The notes under the pieces: generated by a model | Told to the model about the DNA's origin: nothing | Seen by the model: only the letters and a program-made list of their open reading frames with translations | Database searches by the model: none | Assembly (NCBI GenBank): GCA_913054495.1 | Contig: CAJXIY010000007.1 | Location: 1 to 63,374, forward strand | Length of the DNA: 63,374 bases | DNA from: an uncultured Gammaproteobacteria bacterium | GTDB taxonomy: Bacteria > Pseudomonadota > Gammaproteobacteria > Pseudomonadales > Pseudohongiellaceae | Direction of reading: 5' to 3' | Position numbers and translations under genes: made by a program | In this document: positions 26,323 through 37,523 of the stretch, one piece after another | Numbering within the stretch: the stretch's first letter is position 1 | Layout of the letters: every line of letters starts with the position of its first letter

Positions 26323-28257
26323 CTAGCTGCTTAACTCCAACAACAGCTTATTCAGGCGACTGGTAAAATCCCCCGCATCTGCAAGTTCCACCCCATCTGC
26401 AAGGCTCGCCTGACCGAACAGAATTACCACCAGGTCTTCGAAACGTTCCTCATCCGGCTCCTTGTCCAGTTTTTGCACCAGGGGATGAGCCGGGTTTACC
26501 TCGAAGATGGGCTTGGTCTCGGGCACAGCCTGGCCTGAGGCCGCCATTATCTTGCGCATCTGCGCCCCCATGTCATGTTCATCTACGGCGAGGCAGGCGG
26601 GGGAATCGATGAGTCGATGGGTCACCCTCACCTCTTTCACCTGGTCGCCCAAATGGGTCTTGATACGGGCCACCAGATCTTCGAATTTTTTTTCTGACTT
26701 TTCCTGTTGTTCCTTGTCTTTCTTGTTTTCGAGCTTACCCAGATCGAGTTCACCCCGGGTGATGTCCTGAAATTGCTTGCCATCAAATTCATGGAGTTGA
26801 CCCATCAGCCATTCATCGATTCTGTCGTACATCAGGATCACTTCGATTCCCTTCTTGCGGAATATTTCCAGATGAGGGCTGTTACGGCCCGCCTTCACCG
26901 ATTCGGCGACAAGGTAGTAAATTTTTTCCTGACCTTCCTGCATGCGTTTAACGTAGTCTTCCAAACCCTGGTCCTGCGCGTCAGCCTTGGACTCGGTAGT
27001 GGTGAATTGTAGTAGTTTCGCTACTTTTTCCCGATTGTTAAAATCTTCTCCCGGTCCTTCCTTGAGCACCTGCCCGAACTCGAGCCAGAACTTGTCATAT
27101 TGCTCCTTGTCCTTTTTTCGAAGTTTGGCAAGCATGTCCAGGGCGCGTTTCGTTAACGCACTGCGCATGGAGTCCACCGCCGGATCTTTCTGCAGAATCT
27201 CCCTTGATACATTGAGGGAGATGTCGTTGGAATCGACTACGCCCTTTATGAAGCGAAGATACAGGGGCAGAAACTGCTCGGCATCATCCATGATAAAGAT
27301 ACGCTGTACGTACAGTTTCAGACCTCGCGCCGCATCTCGATTCCACAAGTCATAGGGCGCCCGAGTCGGAAGGTAGAGTAGGCTCGTGTATTCCAGCTTG
27401 CCTTCCACCTTGTTATGACTCCAAACCAGCGGGTCTTCGAAGTCATGGCTCACATGCTTATAAAACTCCTTGTACTCCTCATCCTTAACGTCTTTCCTGG
27501 GTCGCAACCACAGCGCCTTGGCATCGTTGACTGCCTCGTATTGTTTTTCCTGTTTCGGAGTTTTCTTCTTCTTGCCTTTTTTATCTTCCTCATCTGGCAC
27601 CGAAAAATCTTGTTTCTCCATCAGCACCGGGATCGATATATGGTCGGCATATTTTTTGACAATATTACGCAAACGAAAACTCTCGGCGAATTCTTTTTCT
27701 GCTTTCTTCAAATGCAGGATCACCGTAGTTCCCCGCTGCGCCTTGCTGGCCTCCGCGATTGAGTATTCGGCCTCGCCTTTGGATTTCCAGAGGGTCGCCT
27801 GGTCTTCGTCGGTACCGGCCTTGCGGGTAAGCACCTCTACTTCATCGGCGACAATAAAAGCGGAATAAAAGCCCACACCAAAGCGCCCAATGAGTTGAGA
27901 GTCCTTCTGTTGATCGCCAGTTAAGGATTCCAGAAACTGCACCGTCCCTGACTTCGCGATCGTGCCCAGGTTGTCGATGACTTCATCCCGTGTCATGCCA
28001 ATGCCGTTGTCGGCGATTGTGATGGTCCGCTTTTTTTCATCAATATCGATTTGCACCTTCAATTCTGCATCTTCCGTCAACAGCTCTGGATTCGATAATG
28101 TTTCGAAGCGCAGTTTATCTACTGCATCGGATGCATTGGAAATCAGCTCTCTCAAGAAGATTTCCTTATTGCTATACAGGGAATTAATCATCAAATGAAG
28201 CAACTGTTTCGCTTCCGTTTCGAATCCCCGTGTTTCCGTCTTGGATTTTGCAGCCAT
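26323..28257 (-). CDS. htpG: chaperone HtpG (Hsp90)
   Basis: The bacterial Hsp90 ATPase, a dimeric chaperone. GHKL ATP-binding motifs include [39 protein letters not shown] and [11 protein letters not shown]. The middle domain has [29 protein letters not shown] and DRIDEWLM, and the C-terminal dimerisation part includes [10 protein letters not shown]. The charged linker is lysine-rich ([18 protein letters not shown]). The start ATG at 28257 (MAAKSKTE) has GGAG at the right distance, giving 644 residues. I did not find a clear heat-shock promoter. Confidence 0.97.
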   Translation of the reverse strand: MAAKSKTETRGFETEAKQLLHLMINSLYSNKEIFLRELISNASDAVDKLRFETLSNPELLTEDAELKVQIDIDEKKRTITIADNGIGMTRDEVIDNLGTIAKSGTVQFLESLTGDQQKDSQLIGRFGVGFYSAFIVADEVEVLTRKAGTDEDQATLWKSKGEAEYSIAEASKAQRGTTVILHLKKAEKEFAESFRLRNIVKKYADHISIPVLMEKQDFSVPDEEDKKGKKKKTPKQEKQYEAVNDAKALWLRPRKDVKDEEYKEFYKHVSHDFEDPLVWSHNKVEGKLEYTSLLYLPTRAPYDLWNRDAARGLKLYVQRIFIMDDAEQFLPLYLRFIKGVVDSNDISLNVSREILQKDPAVDSMRSALTKRALDMLAKLRKKDKEQYDKFWLEFGQVLKEGPGEDFNNREKVAKLLQFTTTESKADAQDQGLEDYVKRMQEGQEKIYYLVAESVKAGRNSPHLEIFRKKGIEVILMYDRIDEWLMGQLHEFDGKQFQDITRGELDLGKLENKKDKEQQEKSEKKFEDLVARIKTHLGDQVKEVRVTHRLIDSPACLAVDEHDMGAQMRKIMAASGQAVPETKPIFEVNPAHPLVQKLDKEPDEERFEDLVVILFGQASLADGVELADAGDFTSRLNKLLLELSS

Positions 28258-28303
28258 CAATCTCACTCCACTGAATTAATCTCTTGTCTAAGGTGCCTGT
28301 AAA

Positions 28304-28338
28304 TAAAAAAACCCAACCATATTGCTATGATTGGGTTT
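28304..28338 (-). terminator. terminator of the TonB2 operon
   Basis: Arms AACCCAACCAT and ATGATTGGGTT pair with one mismatch around six bases. On the minus strand the stem is followed by seven T. It lies 62 bp after the TPR gene and before htpG, separating the two transcription units. Confidence 0.85.
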
Positions 28339-28399
28339 CCTTATGGGGCCAAGTTCCAGAAATTCAATCAGTTATGCTAGGGCACTTGGAGTTCTGTCA

Positions 28400-29758
28400 C
28401 TATAGCAGCGGTGGGTAGGACCGATAAAAATCGATAGCGTCGCGCCGACGCTCTGCGAGAATATCGAATCTAGCCTTGGTGCTGACGATGAATTTCAGGT
28501 AGTTATTGGCTGATTCTTGATCGCGGCGGTCTCCCGCCTCGGCCGCCGAATTAGCGGCATCGGATGCACCGTCAAAGTCATCGAGCTCGATCAAGGACCG
28601 GGACAGGAATAACAGTGTGTCGGAGCGATCATCCAAATCACCCTTATCCAGTGCCAACTGAAAGGCCTCAGCCGCCGACTGATAATTATGCAGAACATAG
28701 TGTATGTAGCCATAGGTGTCATAGCCATCACCGGTGTCAGACATCTCGGCAGCACGGAATGCAGGTTCCAGCGCTTTCTCAAACTCGCTGGCGACCAGGA
28801 ACATCTGGGTCATGATGGTGAGGTTGTCTTCATCCTCCTCGACGGCTTCCAACTCCATTCCCTTGGCTATCACCTTGGACCCACTATAAGGAATGTCGAG
28901 GCCAGCCATCGACTGGCCGAGATTCAGAAATCGCGTGTCGTTATCGATGAGGCCCTGCAGATAGGCCATGTCCATCGACTGTATCCGCCGTTCTTCGTCG
29001 TCCATGCTCGCATAGATCGCACTCAGATTGAGCCAGTCGGTGGTATTGTCGAACAGCAAGATCATGGTCTTTGTCAATTCCAGTGCCTTCGCGTAGTCCT
29101 CCAGCACAAAATACAGCCCGTTCAGGTAGCTGTACTCATCTCTCTCCAGGGTCTCGCCTTCGGCAAGTCGGAAATCCAAATAGTTAATCCAGTACGGTTC
29201 TGCCTGGGCAAACTCCTCTAACTGATAGTGTGCATAGGACAAGCCACGAAACACAAGATCATCCTCTAGCAGCGATATCCCGCGCCAGTCCGTATAGTGC
29301 CGAATGGACTGCCGCCAGTTTTCCTCGGCGGCGTGTAACTGGCCCAGGGTTCGTAGGGTGCGCATACGCATGTCTTCCCGTAGTCCCTCCAGAGTTATCA
29401 TCTGCTCGAAGATGCGAATCGCCTCCGGGTAATTATCAGTCGTGAGATAGTAGTTGGTGTAGAAGCTGAGCGTCGTCTGCTTCTCAAAATCATTCATGCG
29501 CTCGAAGCGACGCTCGTAGAGTTCATCCAATTGTTCCTTCGCCTCGACCAGATCCGGTTCATCGTCTTCGTCTTCAGGACTCATGAGTTCCTGAATCCTG
29601 GAAATAGCGCGCATGACCTGGGGACCCAGTGTGCCCGAAGTGCGTGCCGTAGGCGGTGCTCTTTGCTCGTCCGCTCCCAACGCCATTTGGGCAGACCACA
29701 GTGGCATGGCCAGTACAGTAACCAAAAATCCCAGCTTGAAAATAGTTTTTATTCTCAT
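28400..29758 (-). CDS. TPR-repeat protein of the TonB2 operon
   Basis: A 452-residue exported protein with a signal peptide of about 28 residues (LGFLVTVLAMPLWSAQMALG). The rest is helical TPR-like repeats: PEAIRIFEQM, NWRQSIRHYTDW, EFAQAEPYWINYLDF, DYAKALELTKTMILL, NYQSAAEAFQLALDKGD. It follows tonB by six bases and closes the operon before the terminator. A TPR protein in this place is a known feature of TtpC-type TonB2 systems, where it is thought to assist the transporter in the periplasm. Its exact role here is inferred. Confidence 0.82.
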   Translation of the reverse strand: MRIKTIFKLGFLVTVLAMPLWSAQMALGADEQRAPPTARTSGTLGPQVMRAISRIQELMSPEDEDDEPDLVEAKEQLDELYERRFERMNDFEKQTTLSFYTNYYLTTDNYPEAIRIFEQMITLEGLREDMRMRTLRTLGQLHAAEENWRQSIRHYTDWRGISLLEDDLVFRGLSYAHYQLEEFAQAEPYWINYLDFRLAEGETLERDEYSYLNGLYFVLEDYAKALELTKTMILLFDNTTDWLNLSAIYASMDDEERRIQSMDMAYLQGLIDNDTRFLNLGQSMAGLDIPYSGSKVIAKGMELEAVEEDEDNLTIMTQMFLVASEFEKALEPAFRAAEMSDTGDGYDTYGYIHYVLHNYQSAAEAFQLALDKGDLDDRSDTLLFLSRSLIELDDFDGASDAANSAAEAGDRRDQESANNYLKFIVSTKARFDILAERRRDAIDFYRSYPPLL

Positions 29759-29764
29759 TTTTCT

Positions 29765-30379
29765 CTAATCCTCAAGCACGTAGGTAAACAGATACTGCAC
29801 TCCCCGCACCGATACACCCACGCCGTCTTCGACACGGGGCTGGAACTTGAAGCGAGCCGCCGCCCGTTCCGATGAACGATTGAAGACATTGGGTGGTTCG
29901 GCATCGACTACGACAATAGTTTCGGAATCCACATTGCCTTGCCCGTCCACGGTAAAGCTCACCAAACACCAGCCAGTAATGCCGCGTTGGGCCGCCCGAG
30001 TGGGGTACTGGGGCGCAATCGCCACCAGCGGTAGATAGTCACCATCGGTAGCGGAAATGGTGGCATTGCTGAGTTGCAAGCCGGTATCCAGCTCGATGCT
30101 GCCCCGCTGGATATTCAAGGAGGGGCCATCGGAGAGAGTAATCTGCTTATCCGGCGTATCCGGGGTATCTTCCGCGACTTCTTCAATTGGCTCCGGTTTA
30201 TCGATTTCCTCGATAACTTCCAGGGTGATGTCCGGCATGGTGGCGTCAACGATCTTGACGACGCTTATCCGCTCATCAAACTGGTCGCCGGTAGCGATCA
30301 GAGCCTGCATAAAATAGAACAGCCCAAGCGTTATGCCGGCGGCCATTACCATCGATAGAGCCCATCTAACTAGAATCAT
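29765..30379 (-). CDS. tonB: TonB2-type energy transducer
   Basis: A short TonB protein of 204 residues. One N-terminal membrane helix (WALSMVMAAGITLGLFYFMQA) is followed by an acidic, modestly proline-rich linker (EVIEEIDKPEPIEEVAEDTPDTPDK). The C-terminal TonB fold includes APQYPTRAAQRGITGWCLVSFTVDGQGNV and RAAARFKFQPRVEDG. The compact linker is typical of the TonB2 class. It spans the periplasm to open TonB-dependent outer-membrane receptors. Four bases separate it from exbD. Confidence 0.9.
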   Translation of the reverse strand: MILVRWALSMVMAAGITLGLFYFMQALIATGDQFDERISVVKIVDATMPDITLEVIEEIDKPEPIEEVAEDTPDTPDKQITLSDGPSLNIQRGSIELDTGLQLSNATISATDGDYLPLVAIAPQYPTRAAQRGITGWCLVSFTVDGQGNVDSETIVVVDAEPPNVFNRSSERAAARFKFQPRVEDGVGVSVRGVQYLFTYVLED

Positions 30380-30382
30380 CGT

Positions 30383-30790
30383 CTATGCCTCCGCTGCAAT
30401 TGAAACATCTTCAATGTTTGCTTCTCTTGCTGCCTCCAGAATAAGCAGCACCTGTTCATTATTTGCATTGCGATCCGCCTGAATGATCAAGGCCGAGTTT
30501 GGCGCATCTGCCAGTCGTAATTCGAAACGGGAACGAATGAAGCGCGGATCGATTTGATCGCCATCGATCCAGATATCTCCGGCCGGACCAATAGCGATCA
30601 AGATAAGATCGCCCGATGTAGGATCGACAGTCGAAGCTTCGGGCCTGTTAACATCGATACCTGCTTCGGTTACGAACACCGATGTCACGATGAAGAAGAT
30701 CAGCAGGATGAATACCACGTCCAGCATCGGAGTGAGATCGATCTCACCCGCTTCTTCGGCGCCCTCTTTCTTAATCAAACCTGATTTCAT
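30383..30790 (-). CDS. exbD: ExbD-type biopolymer transport protein
   Basis: A 135-residue proton-channel partner with a short cytoplasmic tail, one membrane helix (MLDVVFILLIFFIVTSVFV) and a periplasmic domain. The essential membrane aspartate is D24, equivalent to D25 of E. coli ExbD. It works with the ExbB protein encoded upstream to power TonB. Confidence 0.93.
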   Translation of the reverse strand: MKSGLIKKEGAEEAGEIDLTPMLDVVFILLIFFIVTSVFVTEAGIDVNRPEASTVDPTSGDLILIAIGPAGDIWIDGDQIDPRFIRSRFELRLADAPNSALIIQADRNANNEQVLLILEAAREANIEDVSIAAEA

Positions 30791-30853
30791 TATGTTATAG
30801 CCCTAAATAATCCAATCGCTTGTAGGTCAGACACTTACCAACTCAATAGTCCC

Positions 30854-31384
30854 TTAACTAGTTAGAGGTAAATGGTCTTCCAAAAGTTCCAGATCACGGT
30901 TAACTGTCGCCTTCAAATAATTAGAAGCGAAAATACCTGATATGGCGCCTACCATGCCAGCCATCGTTGGGATAGTCGCCTTGGATACACCGCCAGCCAT
31001 GGATTTGGCATCGCCACCACCACTGACAGACATGACGAAAAACACTTCGATCATGCCGGTGACCGTACCAATCAAGCCCAGCAACGGGCAAATCGTTACC
31101 AGCACCTCGATGACCGGTAGTGTGCTACGCACATCGAGGGATATCTTGGAAATCATCATGGTTCGAATCTGATGCGCACTCCAGGACTTGGTGTCGGATC
31201 TGGCGTTCCACGCAGCCAATGTATTTTTTACATTGGCTTTGTGAATCGTATTGATAAACCAGATTCGCTCGAATATCAGGGACCATTTAATCAGCAACAG
31301 CCAGGCAATAATCCATAACACATTACCTCCCCGAACCATGAAGGTGCTGACCGAATCGATGATGTCCAGAAACGTAAAATACAT
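30854..31384 (-). CDS. exbB: ExbB-type (MotA/TolQ family) channel protein
   Basis: A 176-residue three-helix MotA/TolQ/ExbB protein. GNVLWIIAWLLLIKWSLIFERIWF is the first helix, and the conserved channel part is LPVIEVLVTICPLLGLIGTVTGMIEVFFVM then AGGVSKATIPTMAGMVGAISGI. It is the small ExbB of a TonB2 system and is distinct from the longer TtpC encoded next to it. Confidence 0.92.
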   Translation of the reverse strand: MYFTFLDIIDSVSTFMVRGGNVLWIIAWLLLIKWSLIFERIWFINTIHKANVKNTLAAWNARSDTKSWSAHQIRTMMISKISLDVRSTLPVIEVLVTICPLLGLIGTVTGMIEVFFVMSVSGGGDAKSMAGGVSKATIPTMAGMVGAISGIFASNYLKATVNRDLELLEDHLPLTS

Positions 31385-31407
31385 AATTGCGTCCTTTACA
31401 GTTTCAG

Positions 31408-32793
31408 TTAACCAGCCGCCATGCGCTCAGCTTTCGAAGCGATCATACCCGTAGCCTGTTCTTCCAGGATATGGATGATGGAGTCACTGCGGCTCTTGAG
31501 CACGGTGTGTATAAAGATAGTCGGTATGGCTACCACGATACCCAGCACCGTCGTCATCAAGGCGGAAGAAATACCTCCTGCCATGATAGTCGGGTCACCG
31601 GCACCGTAGACGGTGATCTGCTGGAACACTACGATCATGCCCGTCACCGTACCAAGCAAGCCGCCCAGCGGGGCGATGGTTGCGATCATCTTGATGATCG
31701 TCAACAGGCTTTCCAGAGCCGGTGTTTCGTGGAGAATAGCCTCCCCGAGTTTTAACTCGAGGGTCTCGGTATCCGATGTAGGGTTGGCCTCTGCTACCAG
31801 CAGCACCCTGCCCAGGGGGTTATTCTTAACTGGCTTATCATTCTTCAGTTGGTTACGCACCTTGATGGAAACCAGGGACAGCACCAGGAGTCGATAGAAA
31901 CCCAAGATCATACCGATTATGCCCACGGCGATGATGATATTACCAATCACCCCGGCGTTCGCTTGCACCTGTTCTTGTGCACTGGGGAAATTCACTAGGT
32001 TGGCCATCACCTGCCCCCCCACACCACCGGTCGGATCGATACCCACCTTGGTGAGACCCGAAGTGGATTCCTCGAGGCTAAGCGCAGCGGCGACTATGTT
32101 CGCCTTGGGTTGTTTCGGCAGCACCTGCAGATGGCCGATATCACCGTTGTAGCTCAGGTAATCGCCATCGGAGATGGCGTTGAAAGCTCCAATTCGAGTG
32201 ACTGTGCGGTTGGCAGTCTCACCTGTGGGCAAGGTAACGTCGGCATTGTAGGTAACCACACGGGCCGATTCGGTCATTTCCTGCTGCATGAAGAACCAGA
32301 AGCGCTCAATTTCAGCAATTTCCAGTTGGTTGATGGTACTACCTGCCTTCTCGATAAAATCGGAAACAGCCTCCACCCGACCCGGGTACTGGGCACTGAT
32401 TAGGGAATTCTGAAAGGTACTGAGAAAGTCCCCCGCAACCCCTTGCAAGGTGCCAAACAATTCATTGAGGTCACCGCGACGATCACGCAAGGTTTCACGC
32501 TTGTCCCGGATGATGACTTCGTTGGCTTCGAAATTATCACTGAGCTGCGCTTGCGTCTGTTCCTGATCGACGATTCGCCCATCGGTGATATCGAGAATTT
32601 CCTGCTGGCGATTCGCATTTTGCTCAAATTCCTGCAATCGCTGGCGATATTCTTCCGATTCGGCGACCCGATCGCCCTCCACCAGATTTAATAAATCGCC
32701 AAGAGTACTGGCTTGCTGCGCCATTAACTGCGTCGTGGATACAAACAGTAGACCCGCTACTGTAAGGCTTGTAATCTTCATCAAATTCTTCAT
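31408..32793 (-). CDS. TtpC-like MotA/TolQ/ExbB-family protein
   Basis: A 461-residue protein with a signal peptide (LTVAGLLFVSTTQLMAQ), a long coiled-coil periplasmic domain (EEYRQRLQEFEQNANRQQEILDI) and a C-terminal ExbB-like module. That module has LLTIIKMIATIAPLGGLLGTVTGMIVVFQ and AGGISSALMTTVLGIVVAIPTI. This layout matches TtpC, the extra component needed by TonB2 systems of Vibrio and relatives. The start overlaps the DUF3450 stop (ATGA). Confidence 0.88.
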   Translation of the reverse strand: MKNLMKITSLTVAGLLFVSTTQLMAQQASTLGDLLNLVEGDRVAESEEYRQRLQEFEQNANRQQEILDITDGRIVDQEQTQAQLSDNFEANEVIIRDKRETLRDRRGDLNELFGTLQGVAGDFLSTFQNSLISAQYPGRVEAVSDFIEKAGSTINQLEIAEIERFWFFMQQEMTESARVVTYNADVTLPTGETANRTVTRIGAFNAISDGDYLSYNGDIGHLQVLPKQPKANIVAAALSLEESTSGLTKVGIDPTGGVGGQVMANLVNFPSAQEQVQANAGVIGNIIIAVGIIGMILGFYRLLVLSLVSIKVRNQLKNDKPVKNNPLGRVLLVAEANPTSDTETLELKLGEAILHETPALESLLTIIKMIATIAPLGGLLGTVTGMIVVFQQITVYGAGDPTIMAGGISSALMTTVLGIVVAIPTIFIHTVLKSRSDSIIHILEEQATGMIASKAERMAAG

Positions 32794-33593
32794 CGTGCTG
32801 CCTCCGGCGCCATGATTGGCAGATCAATGATTCGAGGTGAGTCTAACTGCGATGCCACCCGGATTGCAGTTTGTACGGCGGTTCTATACTCCCCGGCCGG
32901 CAGCTCAACCCAGGCCCGGGAAGTATTATCCCAGGCTCCGGTGGACTGCCTATCCACAGTTTGATACATCAGCGTGATGCGACCGATACGAACAATGTTC
33001 ACGTCCCTGTCGGCACCGCCCAGGACAATCGTATCCGGGTATGTCTCGATGGTGCGTCCGTAAGACGCTTCGGTCTGGTACATCACCAAAACCTGTCTGA
33101 ATTTTTCCGCAATGGACACGTCCGGATTGTCGATGGCAGCTCGCGCGAAGGAAATCCTCGCCGCTCTCTCGCTGACACGGAAGGGGTAATCCAATTCAAC
33201 GAATTGTTCGAGGCTCGAGAGCATTTTTTCCATCAACAATGGAATTTCCCGAGTCACGACCTCAACGTTGGCGATCGACACGTCCAGGGCGGTGATATTC
33301 TCTTCCTGAATGGAAATTGTCTTCCTGTAGCCCGCATTCAGCACCAACAAGGCTTCGAGCGCATCGTTCGAACGCTTAAAGGACTCGAAAGATGAACTGG
33401 CAGAGTTTGCCAGACGATTGATTTCCTGTTGAACTTCAGCAGATTCGCTGTATTTATCCGCAATGACATCCATTGCCCGATCTAGAATGCTGCTATCTAT
33501 CAGTATTTCGGCAGCCTGCGCAACACTCAGGGTGCAGGACATGAGTAATGCTAATGCGATGTTACCCATATCAGTAATTCGACGGTTTTTCAT
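32790..33593 (-). CDS. DUF3450 periplasmic protein
   Basis: A 267-residue exported protein with a signal peptide ending LSVAQAAE and an extended coiled-coil (EVQQEINRLANSASSSFESFKRSNDALEALL). The DUF3450-type end is NIVRIGRITLMYQTVDRQSTGAWD. DUF3450 proteins are regularly the first gene of TtpC-ExbB-ExbD-TonB operons and are thought to work with TtpC. It is the promoter-proximal gene here, with a 21-bp palindrome about 200 bp upstream. Confidence 0.88.
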   Translation of the reverse strand: MKNRRITDMGNIALALLMSCTLSVAQAAEILIDSSILDRAMDVIADKYSESAEVQQEINRLANSASSSFESFKRSNDALEALLVLNAGYRKTISIQEENITALDVSIANVEVVTREIPLLMEKMLSSLEQFVELDYPFRVSERAARISFARAAIDNPDVSIAEKFRQVLVMYQTEASYGRTIETYPDTIVLGGADRDVNIVRIGRITLMYQTVDRQSTGAWDNTSRAWVELPAGEYRTAVQTAIRVASQLDSPRIIDLPIMAPEAAR

Positions 33594-33985
33594 GTTCCAT
33601 CCTATTGTTTTGTGAATTCATCAAATCCAATATCACGAGGCCAGTTCGGTCACTATATTATTGGACACGACTTACTATTATTTTACTCCGTCCCTTGACT
33701 AAAATAAGCTGCCCGAGAATTCCGTGATTTTTCATATCGCTCGATGACGGCAACCTTCCGTGAAAAACACCGAACACAAGTTACCAATCTACTCAATTTA
33801 ATTTAAATTGAGACGCTAGGTAACCAATGATTCGACTATGGTGAATAGTCCTTTAAATTCAGCGTTTCAAGCCAAATTTTCGGACACAAGACTACCACAC
33901 TACATTGGGGATTAAACACCTTTTAGCAGATAAAATATTCAGCTCAGCGAAGTCAGTGATTCAGAGAAACCGGGGCGATAGAGCC
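33594..33985. other. 392-bp intergenic region before the TonB2 operon
   Basis: This AT-rich gap lies between the sucD stop and the DUF3450 start, both on the minus strand. It must hold the TonB2 operon promoter. A perfect palindrome lies at 33792-33812. I saw no strong terminator after sucD, only a weak GGGC/GCCC pairing near its end, and no credible ORF. Confidence 0.5.
33792..33812. promoter_or_regulatory. 21-bp perfect palindrome, candidate operator
   Basis: Arms CTCAATTTAA and TTAAATTGAG surround a single T. It sits about 180-220 bp upstream of the TonB2 operon's first codon. The spacing and sequence do not match a Fur box well, so the binding protein is unknown. Confidence 0.55.
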
Positions 33986-34858
33986 CTACCAACCCGTCAA
34001 TTCGCTCAGGCCGCTGCCTATATCCGCAAGACTCCTCACCGTCTTCACGCCGGCATCCTGCAGCGCGCTGAATTTTTCATCCGCGGTGCCCTTGCCGCCG
34101 GAGATAATCGCGCCGGCATGGCCCATGCGCTTCCCGGCCGGCGCGGTGACACCGGCGATATAGGCCAGCACCGGCTTGGAGACACTGGTTTTAATGAATG
34201 CGGCTGCCTCTTCTTCTGCGCTGCCGCCAATTTCGCCAATCATGACAATCGCTTCGGTCTGCTCATCCGCCTCGAACAAGCCGAGAATATCGATGAAATT
34301 TGAGCCCGGTATGGGATCACCACCGATACCGACACAAGATGACTGACCGAAGCCACAGTCGGTTGTTTGCTTCACTGCCTCGTAGGTCAGGGTTCCCGAT
34401 CTCGACACGATGCCGACCTTCCCCGGCAGGTGGATGTATCCTGGCATGATACCCATCTTGCATTGGCCAGGGGTGATTACTCCGGGGCAGTTGGGTCCCA
34501 CCAGACGGACACCGGCTCTATCACATTTTTCCTTCGCTACCAGCATATCGAGAATGGGAATTCCTTCCGTTATACAGACGATGAGTTTTATCCCTGCATC
34601 AGCAGCTTCGAGTATGGAGTCCTTGCAAAACGCCGCCGGCACATAGATGACAGTGGCATCGGCACCGGTTTCGGCACGGGCCTCCCGTACGGAATTGAAC
34701 ACAGGCAGTCCGAGATGCACCTGGCCACCCTTGCCTGGTGTCACCCCACCCACCATTTGCGTGCCGTAGGCTATCGCTTGCTCAGAGTGAAAGCTGCCCT
34801 GAGATCCGGTGAAGCCCTGGCATATTACCCGGGTATTGCTATCGACCAAGATACTCAT
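33986..34858 (-). CDS. sucD: succinyl-CoA synthetase, alpha subunit
   Basis: The alpha subunit of the TCA enzyme that converts succinyl-CoA to succinate with formation of a nucleoside triphosphate; 290 residues. CoA-binding [15 protein letters not shown] at the start matches SucD. The phospho-histidine lies in the C-terminal half in [17 protein letters not shown]. The start overlaps the sucC stop, so the two subunits are coupled. Confidence 0.97.
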   Translation of the reverse strand: MSILVDSNTRVICQGFTGSQGSFHSEQAIAYGTQMVGGVTPGKGGQVHLGLPVFNSVREARAETGADATVIYVPAAFCKDSILEAADAGIKLIVCITEGIPILDMLVAKEKCDRAGVRLVGPNCPGVITPGQCKMGIMPGYIHLPGKVGIVSRSGTLTYEAVKQTTDCGFGQSSCVGIGGDPIPGSNFIDILGLFEADEQTEAIVMIGEIGGSAEEEAAAFIKTSVSKPVLAYIAGVTAPAGKRMGHAGAIISGGKGTADEKFSALQDAGVKTVRSLADIGSGLSELTGW

Positions 34859-36024
34859 TGTGCACCTCCGGCGGCAATGACAACTTTCTCTGCGGCATCA
34901 GACAAGCTGGTGGCGGCAATGATATTGACATCGCTTTTCTCCAGAACCGCTCTGCCCTGCTCGGCATTGTTGCCCTCGAGTCTTACCACCACCGGCACTT
35001 CGACACCTATTTCCTGGACGGCGCCCACCACGCCCTCAGCGATCAGGTCGCAGCGCACGATGCCGCCGAAAATATTAACCAAAACCGCGCTGACGTTTTC
35101 ATCAGACAAGATAATCTTGAATGCCTCGGCCACGCGCTCCTTGGTTGCACCGCCGCCAACATCCAGGAAATTTGCCGGGCTACCGCCATACAACTGCACG
35201 ATGTCCATGGTACCCATGGCCAAACCCGCACCATTGACCATGCAGCCGATATTGCCGTCCAGGGCTACATAGTTGAGATCCCACTTGGCGGCCCGTGCTT
35301 CGCGCTCGTCCTCCTGGCTGAGATCATGCATCTTTTGTAGTTTCGGCTGGCGATAGAGGGCGTTGCCATCGATACTTATCTTGCCGTCGAGACAGTGCAG
35401 GTCGCCGGCGGCGGTGATTACCAGGGGATTGATCTCCAGCAAAGCCAGGTCCAGATCGTGGAACAGCCGCGCCAGCCCCAGGAACAGCTGGGTAAATTGC
35501 TTTACCTGCTCGCCACTCAGTCCTAGGCGGAAAGCCAGATCCCGACCCTGAAAAGGCTGGGCCCCGGTGAGGGGGTCGATCGTGGTCTTGAGAATTTTTT
35601 CCGGCGTCTCCTTCGCAACCTTCTCGATTTCGACACCGCCTTCCACCGAAGCCATGAAGACGACCCGACGCATCGAACGATCTATCACCGCGCCAAGATA
35701 CAGCTCCTGGGAAAACTCTATGCAGGCTTCGATGAGAATCTTGTGCACAGGTTGACCCCGGGCATCGGTCTGATAGCTCACCAGGTTCTTGCCCAGCCAC
35801 TGAGCGGCGAATTCCTCGGCTGCGGCGGCGCTGTCAACCAATTTGACGCCACCGGCCTTGCCGCGACCGCCGGCATGCACCTGCACCTTGACCACCCATT
35901 TATCGCCCCCTATTTCGGCGGTGGCCAAGCCTGCCGCCGCTGCCGTGTCGACTGCAATTGCCTTCGACACAGGCAAACCATATTCGGCAAATAACTGCTT
36001 TGCCTGATACTCGTGTAAATTCAT
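34855..36024 (-). CDS. sucC: succinyl-CoA synthetase, beta subunit
   Basis: The ATP-grasp beta subunit, 389 residues. It begins [19 protein letters not shown], has [17 protein letters not shown] for nucleotide contact and [11 protein letters not shown] with the metal-binding residues. [13 protein letters not shown] and [11 protein letters not shown] form the succinate-binding and interface segments. It follows lpdA within the TCA operon. Confidence 0.97.
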   Translation of the reverse strand: MNLHEYQAKQLFAEYGLPVSKAIAVDTAAAAGLATAEIGGDKWVVKVQVHAGGRGKAGGVKLVDSAAAAEEFAAQWLGKNLVSYQTDARGQPVHKILIEACIEFSQELYLGAVIDRSMRRVVFMASVEGGVEIEKVAKETPEKILKTTIDPLTGAQPFQGRDLAFRLGLSGEQVKQFTQLFLGLARLFHDLDLALLEINPLVITAAGDLHCLDGKISIDGNALYRQPKLQKMHDLSQEDEREARAAKWDLNYVALDGNIGCMVNGAGLAMGTMDIVQLYGGSPANFLDVGGGATKERVAEAFKIILSDENVSAVLVNIFGGIVRCDLIAEGVVGAVQEIGVEVPVVVRLEGNNAEQGRAVLEKSDVNIIAATSLSDAAEKVVIAAGGAQ

Positions 36025-36050
36025 TTAAGCTCCATCAGTTTCGAGGTTTG

Positions 36051-37502
<1,452 letters not shown>

Positions 37503-37523
37503 TTAATCTCGGCGTTGAAAATT

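Noticed and set aside
34367..35272. 301-residue ORF antisense to sucD/sucC
   Set aside because: It is the mirror of two well-supported genes, starts without a ribosome-binding site and has no family pattern; long antisense ORFs are common in GC-rich coding DNA.
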